59,303 nucleotides of DNA. Source: an uncultured bacterium. GTDB lineage: Bacteria > Bacillota > Clostridia > Oscillospirales > Oscillospiraceae. The DNA lies in the NCBI GenBank assembly GCA_948469375.1, contig CAOKLO010000016.1, positions 1 through 59,303 of the forward strand, in the 5' to 3' direction. This document shows, piece after piece, positions 26,515-35,212 of the stretch (position 1 is its first letter; every line of letters starts with the position of its first letter). Position numbers and translations under genes: made by a program. The notes under the pieces were generated by a model. The model was given only the letters and a program-made list of their open reading frames with translations, was not told where the DNA came from and searched no databases.

Positions 26515-27699
26515 ATGCCTGTTACAGTCACGCCCTACATACCGCAGACCATCACCGTCCATACCGGCCCGGCCAACCAGTGGGCCGAAAATGTCACCGT
26601 CCCCTTCTCGGACTACATTAAGAATGTAGCCTCCAGTGAAATCTATCCCACCTGGCCGGAAGCCGCCCTCCGGGCCAACATTCTGGCCCAGATATCCTTT
26701 GCTCTCAACCGGGTGTATACAGAATATTACCCCAGCCGAGGCTACGATTTCGACATAACTGGCTCCACCATCAATGACCAAAAGTTCATTAAGGGCCGCA
26801 GCATTTTCGACAACGTAGCAAAAATCGTGGATGAGCTGTTCACCACCTACATCCGCCGCAAGGGCTTTGTAGAGCCCCTGTCCGCTCGGTTCTGCAACGG
26901 CACCACCGTCACCTGCGACGGACTCTCCCAGTGGGGCAGCGAAGCGCTGGCCCGCCAGGGCAAAAGCTATCTTGAAATTCTCCGCCATTACTACGGGGAC
27001 AACATTGAGCTGGTGTCCAACGCCCCCATTCGAGACATCGCCTACTCCTATCCCGGTTACCCCTTGCAAAACGGCTCCTCTGGCAATTATGTCACGGTGC
27101 TTCAGGTGATGCTCAACCGCATCTCCCTCAATTACCCCGCCATTCCCCGCATCACTCCGGTAGACGGCGTTTTCGGCGCCCAAACCGAGGACGCCGTCAA
27201 GCGCTTCCAAGGCATCTTCAACCTCACTCCTGACGGCATCGTGGGTCAGGCCACCTGGTATAAGCTGGTATTCCTCTATGTAGGCGTCACCAACCTGTCG
27301 GAGCTGGTAAGCGAGGGCCAGCCCTACACCCAGATCCAGGGTCCCGCCTCCGGCGTCACTCTCCGGGAGGGCAGCACCGGCATCTCCGTATCCGCGCTGC
27401 AATACTTCATCTCCATTATCGGCCAGTTCAATTCCGACGTACCCGTGCTGGCCATCGACGGCATCTTTGGGCCCAAAACCGCCGCCGCAGTCAGCACTGT
27501 TCAAGGCCTGCTGGGCCTGCCCGTCACCGGCACGGTGAACGATACCACCTGGCAGCGCATCTATGACGAATATCTGGGCATCGCCCGTACCGTTCTGGCC
27601 GGAGCCAACCTGCCCACCGGAACACAGCAGATTCAACAGTCGGTGCAGGCGGGCCAGTTCCCGGGCTATAACCTCACCTTTGGAAACTCTGACGCCTGA
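26515..27699 (+). CDS. SleC-like protein: SpoIID-type domain plus two peptidoglycan-binding domains
   Basis: 394 aa. The N-terminal part (about 1-175: VPFSDYIKNVASSEIYPTWP, ANILAQISFALNR, CNGTTVTCDGLSQWGSEALA) has the SpoIID/LytB pattern with the catalytic-region glutamate in SSEIYPTWPEAALRA; SpoIID is a lytic transglycosylase. Two PG_binding_1 domains follow (about 195-255, VDGVFGAQTEDAVKRFQ; 290-352, IDGIFGPKTAAAV). No signal peptide is visible, which fits proteins made in the mother cell or forespore. Probably a spore cortex-lytic or cortex-modifying enzyme. Downstream is another peptidoglycan-binding protein. Confidence 0.78.
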   Translation: MPVTVTPYIPQTITVHTGPANQWAENVTVPFSDYIKNVASSEIYPTWPEAALRANILAQISFALNRVYTEYYPSRGYDFDITGSTINDQKFIKGRSIFDNVAKIVDELFTTYIRRKGFVEPLSARFCNGTTVTCDGLSQWGSEALARQGKSYLEILRHYYGDNIELVSNAPIRDIAYSYPGYPLQNGSSGNYVTVLQVMLNRISLNYPAIPRITPVDGVFGAQTEDAVKRFQGIFNLTPDGIVGQATWYKLVFLYVGVTNLSELVSEGQPYTQIQGPASGVTLREGSTGISVSALQYFISIIGQFNSDVPVLAIDGIFGPKTAAAVSTVQGLLGLPVTGTVNDTTWQRIYDEYLGIARTVLAGANLPTGTQQIQQSVQAGQFPGYNLTFGNSDA

Positions 27700-27715
27700 A
27701 AGGAAGGGAACTATT

Positions 27716-28258
27716 ATGAATGAATCCAGCACATCTGAAATGAACGAGGCCCAACACAGCAGCCAGCCCGTCCGCTCCCTCCAATATATGCTCAATCAAC
27801 TGGCCATTCACAACAGCACCTTGACCCGGCTGGCGGTAGACGGCGTCTTCGGCGAACGCACTCTGGAGGCCGTCATGGTATTTCAGCGGGAATATCACCT
27901 TCCTGTAAACGGCGTGGTGGACTTGAACACCTGGAACACCATCCGGACGGCATATTTCCAGATCGAACTGCTCTATGGCTTTCCTCCAGCGCTGAATGTA
28001 CTGCCCAGCGGCACGTACACCGCAATTGAGGGCACAGAGTGTCACGCCATTCTCATTGTTCAGGCCATGTTCGGCTCCCTTACCAAGGTGATGACCAACT
28101 TCAGCCCCTGCCTGTTCAACGGCTGCAATGACGGCGACACCCACAAAAACATTCGGGAGATCCAGCGTCTGGCTGGGCTGCCCATCACCGGCACGCTGGA
28201 CCGCTCCACCTGGGCCTATATGGTCCAGCTCTACCAGGCGCTTGTCACCAGAGGCTGA
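27716..28258 (+). CDS. Peptidoglycan-binding domain protein
   Basis: 180 aa made almost entirely of two PG_binding_1-like domains: one at about 20-75 with VDGVFGERTLEAVMVFQREYHLPVNGVVD, the other at about 105-175 with NIREIQRLAGLPITGTLDRSTW. There is no catalytic domain and no signal peptide. The ATG at 27716 follows AAAGGAAGG and replaces a longer frame that overlaps the previous gene. It is the third gene of the putative cortex-related operon and may help target or anchor the SleC-like partner. Confidence 0.8.
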   Translation: MNESSTSEMNEAQHSSQPVRSLQYMLNQLAIHNSTLTRLAVDGVFGERTLEAVMVFQREYHLPVNGVVDLNTWNTIRTAYFQIELLYGFPPALNVLPSGTYTAIEGTECHAILIVQAMFGSLTKVMTNFSPCLFNGCNDGDTHKNIREIQRLAGLPITGTLDRSTWAYMVQLYQALVTRG

Positions 28259-28273
28259 GCCGTCAAATCCCCC

Positions 28274-28302
28274 TTGCCATTTCTCCTCCGATTCGATATA
28301 AT
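28274..28302 (+). promoter_or_regulatory. Promoter of the DUF4364/CmpB gene pair
   Basis: TTGCCA (28274-28279), 17-base spacer, TATAAT (28297-28302), about 40 bases before the start codon. Confidence 0.75.
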
Positions 28303-28340
28303 ATCCTATAACGTCAAGCAGACGCAAGGGAGGTATCCAT

Positions 28341-28874
28341 ATGGCTGGATTTATCCATGATAAGCTGGACATCAAGCTGCTGGTGCTATACATTATGGAC
28401 CGGGTGGCCGCCGCCATTGATTTTGCCACTCTCACGGATTTGTCCATGTGTGACAGCGGCGTGGATTACTTCCAATTTGCTGAGGCGGTATCTGAGCTGA
28501 CCGAAAGCGGCCATCTGGACCAGCAGGAGGAGTTCTACGCCATCACCGACAGGGGCCGCCGGACCTGCGCCGCCGGAGAGAGCAGCCTCTCTCCCGTCAT
28601 ACGGCAGCGGTGTGACCGTCGGCTGGCACCCCTGAATCAGGCACTGAAGCGTAAGGCCCAGGTGCGGGCCCAGGTTGGGGAACAGCCCCTGGGCTTTGAC
28701 GTGCGCCTGTCCATGGCCGATGACCAGGGCAGCCTGTTTTCGCTGACCTTGCTTGCCCCCACCCGGGAAGACGCGCAGCACATTGCCGACGGCTTTCTGG
28801 AGCACCCGGACCGGGTGTACAATGGACTGCTGGGCGTACTGCTTACTAATGATGACAGGGGTGAACGCCATTGA
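28341..28874 (+). CDS. DUF4364 family protein (winged-helix-like)
   Basis: 177 aa. The first 75 or so residues (LDIKLLVLYIMDRV, ITDRGRRTCAA) resemble a winged-helix DNA-binding fold, followed by a mixed alpha/beta domain ending in a DDRGERH tail. DUF4364 proteins are common in Clostridia and are thought to be transcriptional regulators; no target is known. A GGGAGG site precedes the ATG. The stop overlaps the start of the CmpB-like membrane gene by 4 bases, so they are coupled. Confidence 0.8.
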   Translation: MAGFIHDKLDIKLLVLYIMDRVAAAIDFATLTDLSMCDSGVDYFQFAEAVSELTESGHLDQQEEFYAITDRGRRTCAAGESSLSPVIRQRCDRRLAPLNQALKRKAQVRAQVGEQPLGFDVRLSMADDQGSLFSLTLLAPTREDAQHIADGFLEHPDRVYNGLLGVLLTNDDRGERH

Positions 28875-29677
28875 ATTTTATGGGCTTTCCCATCTCCAAC
28901 CTGTTTCTCTATTTCATCCTGTACGCCTTCCTGGGTTGGGTGATGGAGACCTGCTACTGCTCCATCATGGAGCACCGTCTGGTATCCCGGGGCTTTCTTT
29001 ACGGCCCAATTTGCCCCATTTACGGCGGCGGGGTCACGCTGATGATTCTGTTTTTCACCCCGCTGAAAAGGAATCTGGTGCTTTTTTATATTGTGGCCGT
29101 GGTGGTTATGACCTCCTGGGAATATTTTGTGGGCTGGATGCTGGAGGTCACCACCCATGTGAAGTATTGGGACTATTCCCAATATAAATTCAACCTGAAG
29201 GGCCGGGTATGCCTGTGGGTAGCCCTGACTTGGGGCGTACTGTCCTACATCGTGATTTTCTTTATCCACCCCCCTATTCAGTCACTGGTAGAAGACCTGC
29301 CCATATGGCTGGAGTTCATGCTGTGCGGTGCCTTTTTGGCGTTACTGGCGGTGGACGCCACCCTCACCATCCGGAACCTTGTGCTGGTGGCCATGCATGT
29401 GGAAAGCGTCACTCAGCTGGGACAAGAGTTCCAGCTCCAGGCGGCGCTTGGAAAGGCCGAGCTGGAGGACAGCGTCGCCGCCCTGCGGGAGCGCTACAGC
29501 GAACAGGTGGCTCAGCTGGAACAGGTCAGCCGCCGTTTCCGCAACGCCTACAGCACCATGAGGGCCGGACGCCGGTATTCCGTCAGTCACGAGGATATTT
29601 TGGCCGCTGCCGCGCTTGCAAAAGAAGAACTGCTCCGCCGCAAGAACACACTGAAAGCCCGCCGCGGCAGGCACTAA
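28871..29677 (+). CDS. Membrane protein of the CmpB (putative ABC permease) family
   Basis: 268 aa with about four transmembrane segments in the first 170 residues (LFLYFILYAFLGWVMETCY, VTLMILFFTPL, LVLFYIVAVVVMTSWEYFVGW, SYIVIFFIHPPIQ) and a charged C-terminal coiled region (about 190-268). The GWVMETCYCSI and RGFLYGPICPIYG motifs define the PF06541 family, labelled putative ABC transporter permease although no ATPase is near. The role is unknown. It overlaps the DUF4364 gene and is closed by a terminator. Confidence 0.85.
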   Translation: MNFMGFPISNLFLYFILYAFLGWVMETCYCSIMEHRLVSRGFLYGPICPIYGGGVTLMILFFTPLKRNLVLFYIVAVVVMTSWEYFVGWMLEVTTHVKYWDYSQYKFNLKGRVCLWVALTWGVLSYIVIFFIHPPIQSLVEDLPIWLEFMLCGAFLALLAVDATLTIRNLVLVAMHVESVTQLGQEFQLQAALGKAELEDSVAALRERYSEQVAQLEQVSRRFRNAYSTMRAGRRYSVSHEDILAAAALAKEELLRRKNTLKARRGRH

Positions 29678-29690
29678 GCGGCAAAGCTAT

Positions 29691-29732
29691 AAAAATGACC
29701 CGCTGAATTGCTCCGGCGGGTCATTTTTATTT
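29691..29732. terminator. Bidirectional terminator
   Basis: AAAATGACCCGC and GCGGGTCATTTT pair around an 11-base loop, with T-rich sequence on both strands, between the CmpB gene and the convergent nucleoside-transport operon. Confidence 0.85.
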
Positions 29733-29745
29733 TTCTTGTTTGGAT

Positions 29746-30777
29746 TCAGCGCTGACCCTTGTCGTAAGGAATACCCTCCGCCTTGGGCGCGCGGGACTTC
29801 TTGGAAGTAAAGGCCAGCACCACCAGCGTGATGAGATAGGGCAGCATCCGGTAAAAATTGGCGCTGATGCCCAATTCCTTCAGCATATACACGCCGTCGC
29901 CGTTGATGTCGATGCTGGTATAGGAGGCGGCGATGCACTTGAACAGACCGAACAGCAACGCAGCGCCGGCAATGTTCAACGGCTTCCAGTTGCCAAAGAT
30001 CATGACGGCCAGGGCCAAGAAACCGAAGCCGGCCACATCGCCGTTGGCGGCACAGTTGGCGGTAGTCAGAGCATATACAAAGCCCCCCATGCCTGCCAGG
30101 GCCCCAGAAATTGTGGTACCGGCGTACCGCATTTTATAGACATTGATGCCCAAGGAGTCGGCAGCTTGAGGATTTTCGCCGCAGGAGCGCAGCCGCAGTC
30201 CGAATTTCGTCTTATAGAGTAGAATGGACAGCACCACAAACAGAATGATACACACATAGGTGGCCATGTAAACTCTGTGGCCAAAGGTTTCCCCAAAAAA
30301 GCCGATATCAGTTTTCGGGTCGATGCCGAAGGTGGTCTTTTTGATCATAAACCAGCTGGCCGCGTCACCCTCAATCATGCCCAGGGTGTTTTGGTTGGCG
30401 ATGATGCGGATGAGGAACAGTACCAGGGCGGGAGCCATCAGGTTCAGCGCAGTTCCACCAATGGTCTGGTCCGCCCGCAGGTTCACTGAGGCAAAGGACA
30501 GCAGCAGTGAGAACACCGCGCCCAGCGCTGCGGCCCCCAGCATGGCCAGCAGCTCCAGCCCCTGCATAGCCAGCCAGTTTCCGGCGGCATAGGCCTCGCT
30601 GAATATCTCCATCCCCTGCATGGTTCGGACAAAGAGAACCCCGGTAAAGGCGCCAAAAATCATAATGCCTTCCAGCGCCAGGTTGATGATGCCGCTGCGC
30701 TCCGCAAACACACCGGCCAGCGCTACAATCAGCAGAGGGACGGCATAGAGCAGCGTCTGTTGAATCAAAAACGTCAT
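29746..30777 (-). CDS. Nucleoside ABC transporter permease (NupQ/YufQ type)
   Basis: 343 aa with about eight to ten hydrophobic segments; the BPD_transp_2 permease family is shown by GIINLALEGIMIFGAF near the N-terminus and GLRLRSCGENPQAADSLGINV (EAA-like loop) near 210. It is the second permease of a BMP-dependent nucleoside importer. Its start overlaps the stop of the first permease gene by 4 bases. It is the last gene of the unit and is followed by a terminator. Confidence 0.92.
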   Translation of the reverse strand: MTFLIQQTLLYAVPLLIVALAGVFAERSGIINLALEGIMIFGAFTGVLFVRTMQGMEIFSEAYAAGNWLAMQGLELLAMLGAAALGAVFSLLLSFASVNLRADQTIGGTALNLMAPALVLFLIRIIANQNTLGMIEGDAASWFMIKKTTFGIDPKTDIGFFGETFGHRVYMATYVCIILFVVLSILLYKTKFGLRLRSCGENPQAADSLGINVYKMRYAGTTISGALAGMGGFVYALTTANCAANGDVAGFGFLALAVMIFGNWKPLNIAGAALLFGLFKCIAASYTSIDINGDGVYMLKELGISANFYRMLPYLITLVVLAFTSKKSRAPKAEGIPYDKGQR

Positions 30778-32090
30778 ACCTGCGCCCCTCCTTTCTCAGC
30801 ATGTCCCTCATCCACCGGTTCCTTCTCCGTGTCCAGTGGCGGACTTTCCGTTTCCGGCTGGTCCTTGGCGGAAACTACAGGCTTGCTCTTTTTGCGAGTA
30901 TTCAGCATCATCTTGATCAGCAAAGAGAAGGCGCTGAGATAGACAATGACAGAGATAATCACATCGGTGATATACTCGTTGTAGGCGGTCAGATTGGTCA
31001 TCTGAAGGCCCACGATGTTCAGCATGGACATGAAGCAGCCGGTAAAGATCACGCCGATGGGATGGTTGGCCGCCAGCAATGCCACCGGAATGCCGTTGAA
31101 CCCCGTAGCGGGCAAAGTCTGATAGGTGGACCAGAAAAACTCCGTATTACCCGCCAGACAATACAGCGCCGCGCCCGCCCCGGACAGCGCCCCGGCAATG
31201 CCCATGGACAGCACAATATTCCGCTTGTCGTTGATGCCAGCATATCGGGCGGCATGACGGTTAGAGCCGCAGGCTTTCATCTGATAGCCCAGCGTGGTCT
31301 TGGTCATCAAGATGTACACCCCGATGGCAATGAGGATGGCCACCAGAATACCCGCGTTGACCTGAGAGCCGGGAAAGAGCTTGTCCAGTCCCATTTTAGC
31401 GGTCTGCACGCCGTTGCCGTCCACATAGGTCCACACCCCATCCACCATGGTCCGGCCATAGGCGGTTTTGTAGACATAACCGCTCTTTGTGTTTTCCACG
31501 GTATTTTGGAACATGGTATTGGCTTCAAAAAACCAGGTCACCAGGTTGGCGGCGATCCAGTTGGTCATGATGCAGGCCAGCACCTCATTGATATTGAGAA
31601 ACGCCTTCACAATGCCTGGAACACAGCCCCACAACGCGCCCGCCAGCATACCGCCCAGGAACGCCAGCAGCCAAATGAGGGGGCTGGGCAGTGCGGCGGA
31701 CGGGATAGACAAAGCAATGGCTAGGGTGGCCATGGTACCCATCAGATACTGACCGGGGGCGCCAATGTTGAACAAGCCCGTCTTAAAGGCCACCGACACA
31801 GACAGACCGGTGAGGATCAGCGGCGTGGCTCGGAACAGCATATTGCCGATGCTCTGGGGATTGACGCCCCAGGTCAGCGCACCCGCCGCGTCCCGGCCGG
31901 TACTGAACAGGCCGAAGAAAATCAAGCGGATGCCCTCCCAGGCGCTGGCCAGGCCCAAGTTGCTGCTGAGCAGACCCATTACCAGAATCAGGAGACTACC
32001 CACCACCAGCCCGATGAGGATGGAAATCAAGGAGGCAATGACGGTTTTTGTCCCGTCCTTCTGCCAGAGATTTGGTCCACTATTTTTCAT
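30774..32090 (-). CDS. Nucleoside ABC transporter permease (NupP/YufP type)
   Basis: 438 aa; N-terminal membrane segment at about 15-45, then multiple hydrophobic helices, with GLFNIGAPGQYLMG and YQMKACGSNRHAARYAGIN marking the BPD_transp_2 family and the coupling loop to the ATPase. Compared with the second permease it has a longer N-terminus, a periplasmic loop (about 195-260) and a charged C-terminal tail. It overlaps the ATPase gene and the other permease by 4 bases at each end, typical of a tightly coupled operon. Confidence 0.92.
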   Translation of the reverse strand: MKNSGPNLWQKDGTKTVIASLISILIGLVVGSLLILVMGLLSSNLGLASAWEGIRLIFFGLFSTGRDAAGALTWGVNPQSIGNMLFRATPLILTGLSVSVAFKTGLFNIGAPGQYLMGTMATLAIALSIPSAALPSPLIWLLAFLGGMLAGALWGCVPGIVKAFLNINEVLACIMTNWIAANLVTWFFEANTMFQNTVENTKSGYVYKTAYGRTMVDGVWTYVDGNGVQTAKMGLDKLFPGSQVNAGILVAILIAIGVYILMTKTTLGYQMKACGSNRHAARYAGINDKRNIVLSMGIAGALSGAGAALYCLAGNTEFFWSTYQTLPATGFNGIPVALLAANHPIGVIFTGCFMSMLNIVGLQMTNLTAYNEYITDVIISVIVYLSAFSLLIKMMLNTRKKSKPVVSAKDQPETESPPLDTEKEPVDEGHAEKGGAQV

Positions 32091-33628
32091 GCCGGCCGAC
32101 CTCCCTCCTCCATGCGTTTCGCACCCGCCATATACAGGCCAAGCTCCTGCACATTCGTCTGCTTGGGATCGAACTCGCCCACAATCTCACCCTCATACAT
32201 CACCAAAATGCGGTCGGACAGGTTCATTACCTCGTCCAGCTCCAGGCTGACCAGCAGCACCGCGCGGCCCTTATCCCGCTCCGCCACCAGTTGGCCGTGG
32301 ATATACTCAATCGCGCCCACATCCAAGCCACGGGTGGGCTGAACGGCCACCACCAGCGGCTTCTCCCGATCAAGCTCCCGGGCGATGATAGCCTTTTGCT
32401 GGTTGCCGCCGGACATGGACCGAGCAATGGTAATAGGCCCCTGGCCGGAGCGCACGTCATACTGCTCAATAAGCTCCTCGGCGTACTCCCGCACCGCGCC
32501 TTGGTTGATAAAACCGGCTTTCTGGAACCTGGGCTCGTCGAAACGCTGGAGCACCAGATTCTGCTCCAAGGTAAAGTCCAGTACCAAACCGTGCTTGTGC
32601 CGGTCCTCCGGGATGTGGCTCATATCACTGCCCCGATGGCGGATGGATGCGTGGGAGATGTCCTTTCCGCACAGGGTAACAGTGCCGCCGGAGCTTTTTT
32701 CCAGCCCGGTGAGTCCATAGACCAGCTCGGTCTGGCCGTTTCCGTCGATGCCCGCGATGCACAAAATCTCCCCTGCACGCACATCAAAGCTGACGTGGTT
32801 CACCGCGTTGCGCTTGTGGGCCTTTGAGGGCACGCAGAAGTCCCGCAGAGACAGCACCGCCTCGCCGAGCTTGGCGGGCTCCTTTTGGACCTCCAGCTGC
32901 ACCGAGCGGCCCACCATCATATCGGACAGAGACTGCTTATCCGTATCCTTGGCGTTCACAGTGCCGATGTACTTGCCCTTGCGCAGCACAGTGACCCGGT
33001 CGGACACCGCCATGATCTCGTTGAGCTTGTGAGAGATGAACAGGATGGACTTGCCCTCCTTAGCAAACTCCTTCATGGTGTCCATCAGCTCATCGATCTC
33101 CTGGGGCGTAAGAACGGCGGTGGGCTCGTCAAAGATGAGGATCTCATTATCCCGGTAAAGCATTTTGAGGATCTCAACCCGCTGCTGCATTCCAACGGTG
33201 ATGTCCTCCACCTTGGCGTCCAGGTCCACCTTCAGCCCATAGCGCTCAGACAGCGCCTCCACCTTGGCCCGGGCTTCCTTCTTTTGCAGGAATCCCATTT
33301 TAGTGGTCTCCGCGCCCAAAATGATGTTGTCCAGCACGGTGAACACCTCAATGAGCTTGAAGTGCTGATGCACCATGCCAATACCCAAGGCCGTAGCGTC
33401 GTTGGGGTTGTTGATCTTGACCTCCTGGCCGTTCTTTTTGATGACCCCCGCCTCCGGCCGATACAGGCCGAACAGCACGCTCATCAGCGTGGACTTCCCC
33501 GCTCCGTTCTCTCCCAGCAGAGCATGAATCTCCCCCCGCCGGAGCTGGAGCGTAATGTCGTCATTGGCAATAATGCCCGGAAACTCCTTGGTGATGTGCA
33601 GCATCTCGATGACATGTTCCGTTGCCAT
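32087..33628 (-). CDS. Nucleoside ABC transporter ATP-binding protein (double NBD, NupO/YufO type)
   Basis: 513 aa with two nucleotide-binding domains. The first has Walker A GENGAGKST (about 38-46), Walker B LIFDEPTA and the HKLNEI switch; the second (from about 255) has an altered Walker A (GIDGNGQTE) but a normal signature SGGNQQKAIIARE. Such asymmetry is usual for the sugar/nucleoside (CUT2-like) class. It energises the two permeases downstream. A GAGAAGGG site precedes the ATG. The BMP gene lies 159 bases upstream. Confidence 0.94.
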   Translation of the reverse strand: MATEHVIEMLHITKEFPGIIANDDITLQLRRGEIHALLGENGAGKSTLMSVLFGLYRPEAGVIKKNGQEVKINNPNDATALGIGMVHQHFKLIEVFTVLDNIILGAETTKMGFLQKKEARAKVEALSERYGLKVDLDAKVEDITVGMQQRVEILKMLYRDNEILIFDEPTAVLTPQEIDELMDTMKEFAKEGKSILFISHKLNEIMAVSDRVTVLRKGKYIGTVNAKDTDKQSLSDMMVGRSVQLEVQKEPAKLGEAVLSLRDFCVPSKAHKRNAVNHVSFDVRAGEILCIAGIDGNGQTELVYGLTGLEKSSGGTVTLCGKDISHASIRHRGSDMSHIPEDRHKHGLVLDFTLEQNLVLQRFDEPRFQKAGFINQGAVREYAEELIEQYDVRSGQGPITIARSMSGGNQQKAIIARELDREKPLVVAVQPTRGLDVGAIEYIHGQLVAERDKGRAVLLVSLELDEVMNLSDRILVMYEGEIVGEFDPKQTNVQELGLYMAGAKRMEEGGRPA

Positions 33629-33739
33629 AACCCTTCTCCCGCCTCCTTCTCTCTTACTGAAAGACCGAAATTTCGTGTCTTTTATTTATTATAAATCATA
33701 TTGGGTCAAAACACAAGAAATTTATCTATCCTGCACAAA

Positions 33740-33776
33740 AGAAAGCGGAGGGCGCTTACGCGCCCTCCGCTTTGCA
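33740..33776 (-). terminator. Hairpin between the BMP gene and the ATPase gene
   Basis: AAAGCGGAGGGCGC pairs with GCGCCCTCCGCTTT around a short loop and is followed on the minus strand by TTCTTTTG. It probably ends or attenuates transcription after the binding-protein gene, giving more BMP than membrane subunits. Confidence 0.75.
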
Positions 33777-33786
33777 AAGGCAGATA

Positions 33787-35019
33787 TCAATCGGTGTTCA
33801 AAATCACGTTGGTCCACTCGGTATCGGTCAGCTTGGCAAAGTCGGCCTCAGTCTCCATGCTGTCCACGACCAGCTTGCCGGAAACCATGTCGGCCAGCTG
33901 AGCCTCATACTCCTCGACGGAGTAGTTCTTCATGCTCCAGGTGGCGGTGGGCAGGCCGATGGCGTCGTCCTTGGCGCCCAGAGAGGTGGCGGTGCCGCCA
34001 ATCTCGTCAAAGCTGTTGTCATACACCTTGGCCACGGCCCACTGCACGGCGCTGGACAGGCCCTTCATGGCGGAGGTGACAACATAGTTGGACTCGAAAG
34101 ACTGGTCCACGTCCACGCCGATGACAAAGCCGTCATTGGCACCGGCAGCGGCGACGATGGACTGGAACATGGAGCCGCCGCAGGCAAAGACGATCTCAGT
34201 GCCGGTGTTGTACCAGCCGCTGATCATGGTCTGCAGCTCGCTGGAAGCCTGGAAGGAGGCGCCGTACTGCCAGGAGTAGTTGATCTCAACGGTCTTGTCC
34301 ATCTCGGCAGCCGCCGCGTTGGCGCCCTGCACGAAGCCGTAGCCGAACCGGCAGCAAGCCGGGTTGGTGCCGCCGCCGCCGCCGGAGAAGCCCAGCTTCT
34401 CATAGCCTTCCTTGACCACGGCGTAGCCGGCCAGATAGCCGCTCTGATGCTCCGCGAAAGCGATAGCGGCCACGTTGTCACAGCCATCGATGGGGGAGCC
34501 GTCGATGAAGATGAAGGGCACGTCGGGGAACTCGGCGGCGGCCTTCGACAAAGCGGCGGTCTGCATGAAGCCGGCGCACACAACAACCTCAGCGCCGCCG
34601 TTCACGGCGGCCTTCATGGCGTCGTAGCGGTCATCGTCCGTAGCCGCGTCGCCGTTGGCGGGCTGGTAGTACTTGTAGCTCTTGTTGTTGGCAGCGGCGT
34701 AAAGCTTCACACCGTCAAAGGTGCCCTGGTTGAAGGACTTGTCCTTCAACTGGCCTACATCAGTGATGAAGGCCACCTGATACTTGCCGTCGGAGGAGGT
34801 CATGGAATCCTCAATCTTGTCGGGGTCGGTCTCAGGGGCGCCGGGGTTCTCCTCGCCGCCCTGCTCGGGCGCGTCGCTCTCCTCCGTGCCGGCCTCACTG
34901 GCAGGAGGCTCACTAGCGGGAGGCTTACTGGTGTCTTCGTTCCCGGAATTGTTGCTGCTACACGCGAACAGGCTGACCATCATAGCCAGAGCCAGCAGCA
35001 TTGCAAAGAGCTTTTTCAT
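33787..35019 (-). CDS. BMP-family nucleoside-binding lipoprotein (NupN/BmpA type)
   Basis: Extracellular substrate-binding protein of the nucleoside importer. The signal peptide ends with the lipobox SLFAC (Cys20 from the start used); a linker rich in Ser, Pro and Glu (about 25-70) is followed by the BMP domain with VAFITDVGQLKDKSFNQG, FIFIDGSPIDG and IGVDVDQSFE. The ATG at 35019 is preferred to the frame start at 35028 because AAAGGAATG then spaces correctly. 410 aa. It has its own promoter and a structured leader, and a hairpin ends it before the ATPase gene. Confidence 0.94.
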   Translation of the reverse strand: MKKLFAMLLALAMMVSLFACSSNNSGNEDTSKPPASEPPASEAGTEESDAPEQGGEENPGAPETDPDKIEDSMTSSDGKYQVAFITDVGQLKDKSFNQGTFDGVKLYAAANNKSYKYYQPANGDAATDDDRYDAMKAAVNGGAEVVVCAGFMQTAALSKAAAEFPDVPFIFIDGSPIDGCDNVAAIAFAEHQSGYLAGYAVVKEGYEKLGFSGGGGGTNPACCRFGYGFVQGANAAAAEMDKTVEINYSWQYGASFQASSELQTMISGWYNTGTEIVFACGGSMFQSIVAAAGANDGFVIGVDVDQSFESNYVVTSAMKGLSSAVQWAVAKVYDNSFDEIGGTATSLGAKDDAIGLPTATWSMKNYSVEEYEAQLADMVSGKLVVDSMETEADFAKLTDTEWTNVILNTD

Positions 35020-35039
35020 CGCATACATTCCTTTCTTTT

Positions 35040-35126
35040 CATCTTTTTTGAACGGCGGAAGCCGTTCTCACTCCCCGTCCTCAAAAGAGCGGGAACTCAA
35101 CATCTGTGCTCCCGCCCCTCGGACGA
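35040..35126 (-). promoter_or_regulatory. Structured leader of the BMP gene
   Basis: The roughly 100-base leader can fold into an outer helix (CGTCC with GGACG) enclosing a strong GC stem (GCGGGA with TTCCCGC), followed by a separate hairpin GAACGG/CCGTTC close to the ribosome-binding site. It is not a purine riboswitch by sequence. It may be a regulatory RNA, but I cannot prove a ligand. Confidence 0.4.
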
Positions 35127-35130
35127 ACCC

Positions 35131-35159
35131 ATTATATCGCGCCCTGCCACAAAATACAA
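35131..35159 (-). promoter_or_regulatory. Promoter of the nucleoside-transport operon
   Basis: TTGTAT (35159-35154), 17-base spacer, TATAAT (35136-35131). Confidence 0.75.
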
Positions 35160-35212
35160 GGATTATTTGCAATATACACGGATTTTTCACAATTCTTGAC
35201 GAAATGCACGGC

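Noticed and set aside
26074-27795. 573-codon minus-strand frame opposite the SleC-like genes
   Set aside because: Antisense shadow; low-complexity Gly/Val/Asp composition, while the plus-strand genes have clear SpoIID and peptidoglycan-binding motifs.
35020-35130. Purine riboswitch upstream of the nucleoside importer
   Set aside because: The conserved core of adenine/guanine/2'-dG aptamers is not visible; only generic helices are.
33772-35199. 475-codon plus-strand frame opposite the BMP lipoprotein gene
   Set aside because: Composition of Gly/Val/His/Leu typical of antisense frames; the minus strand encodes a clear lipoprotein.
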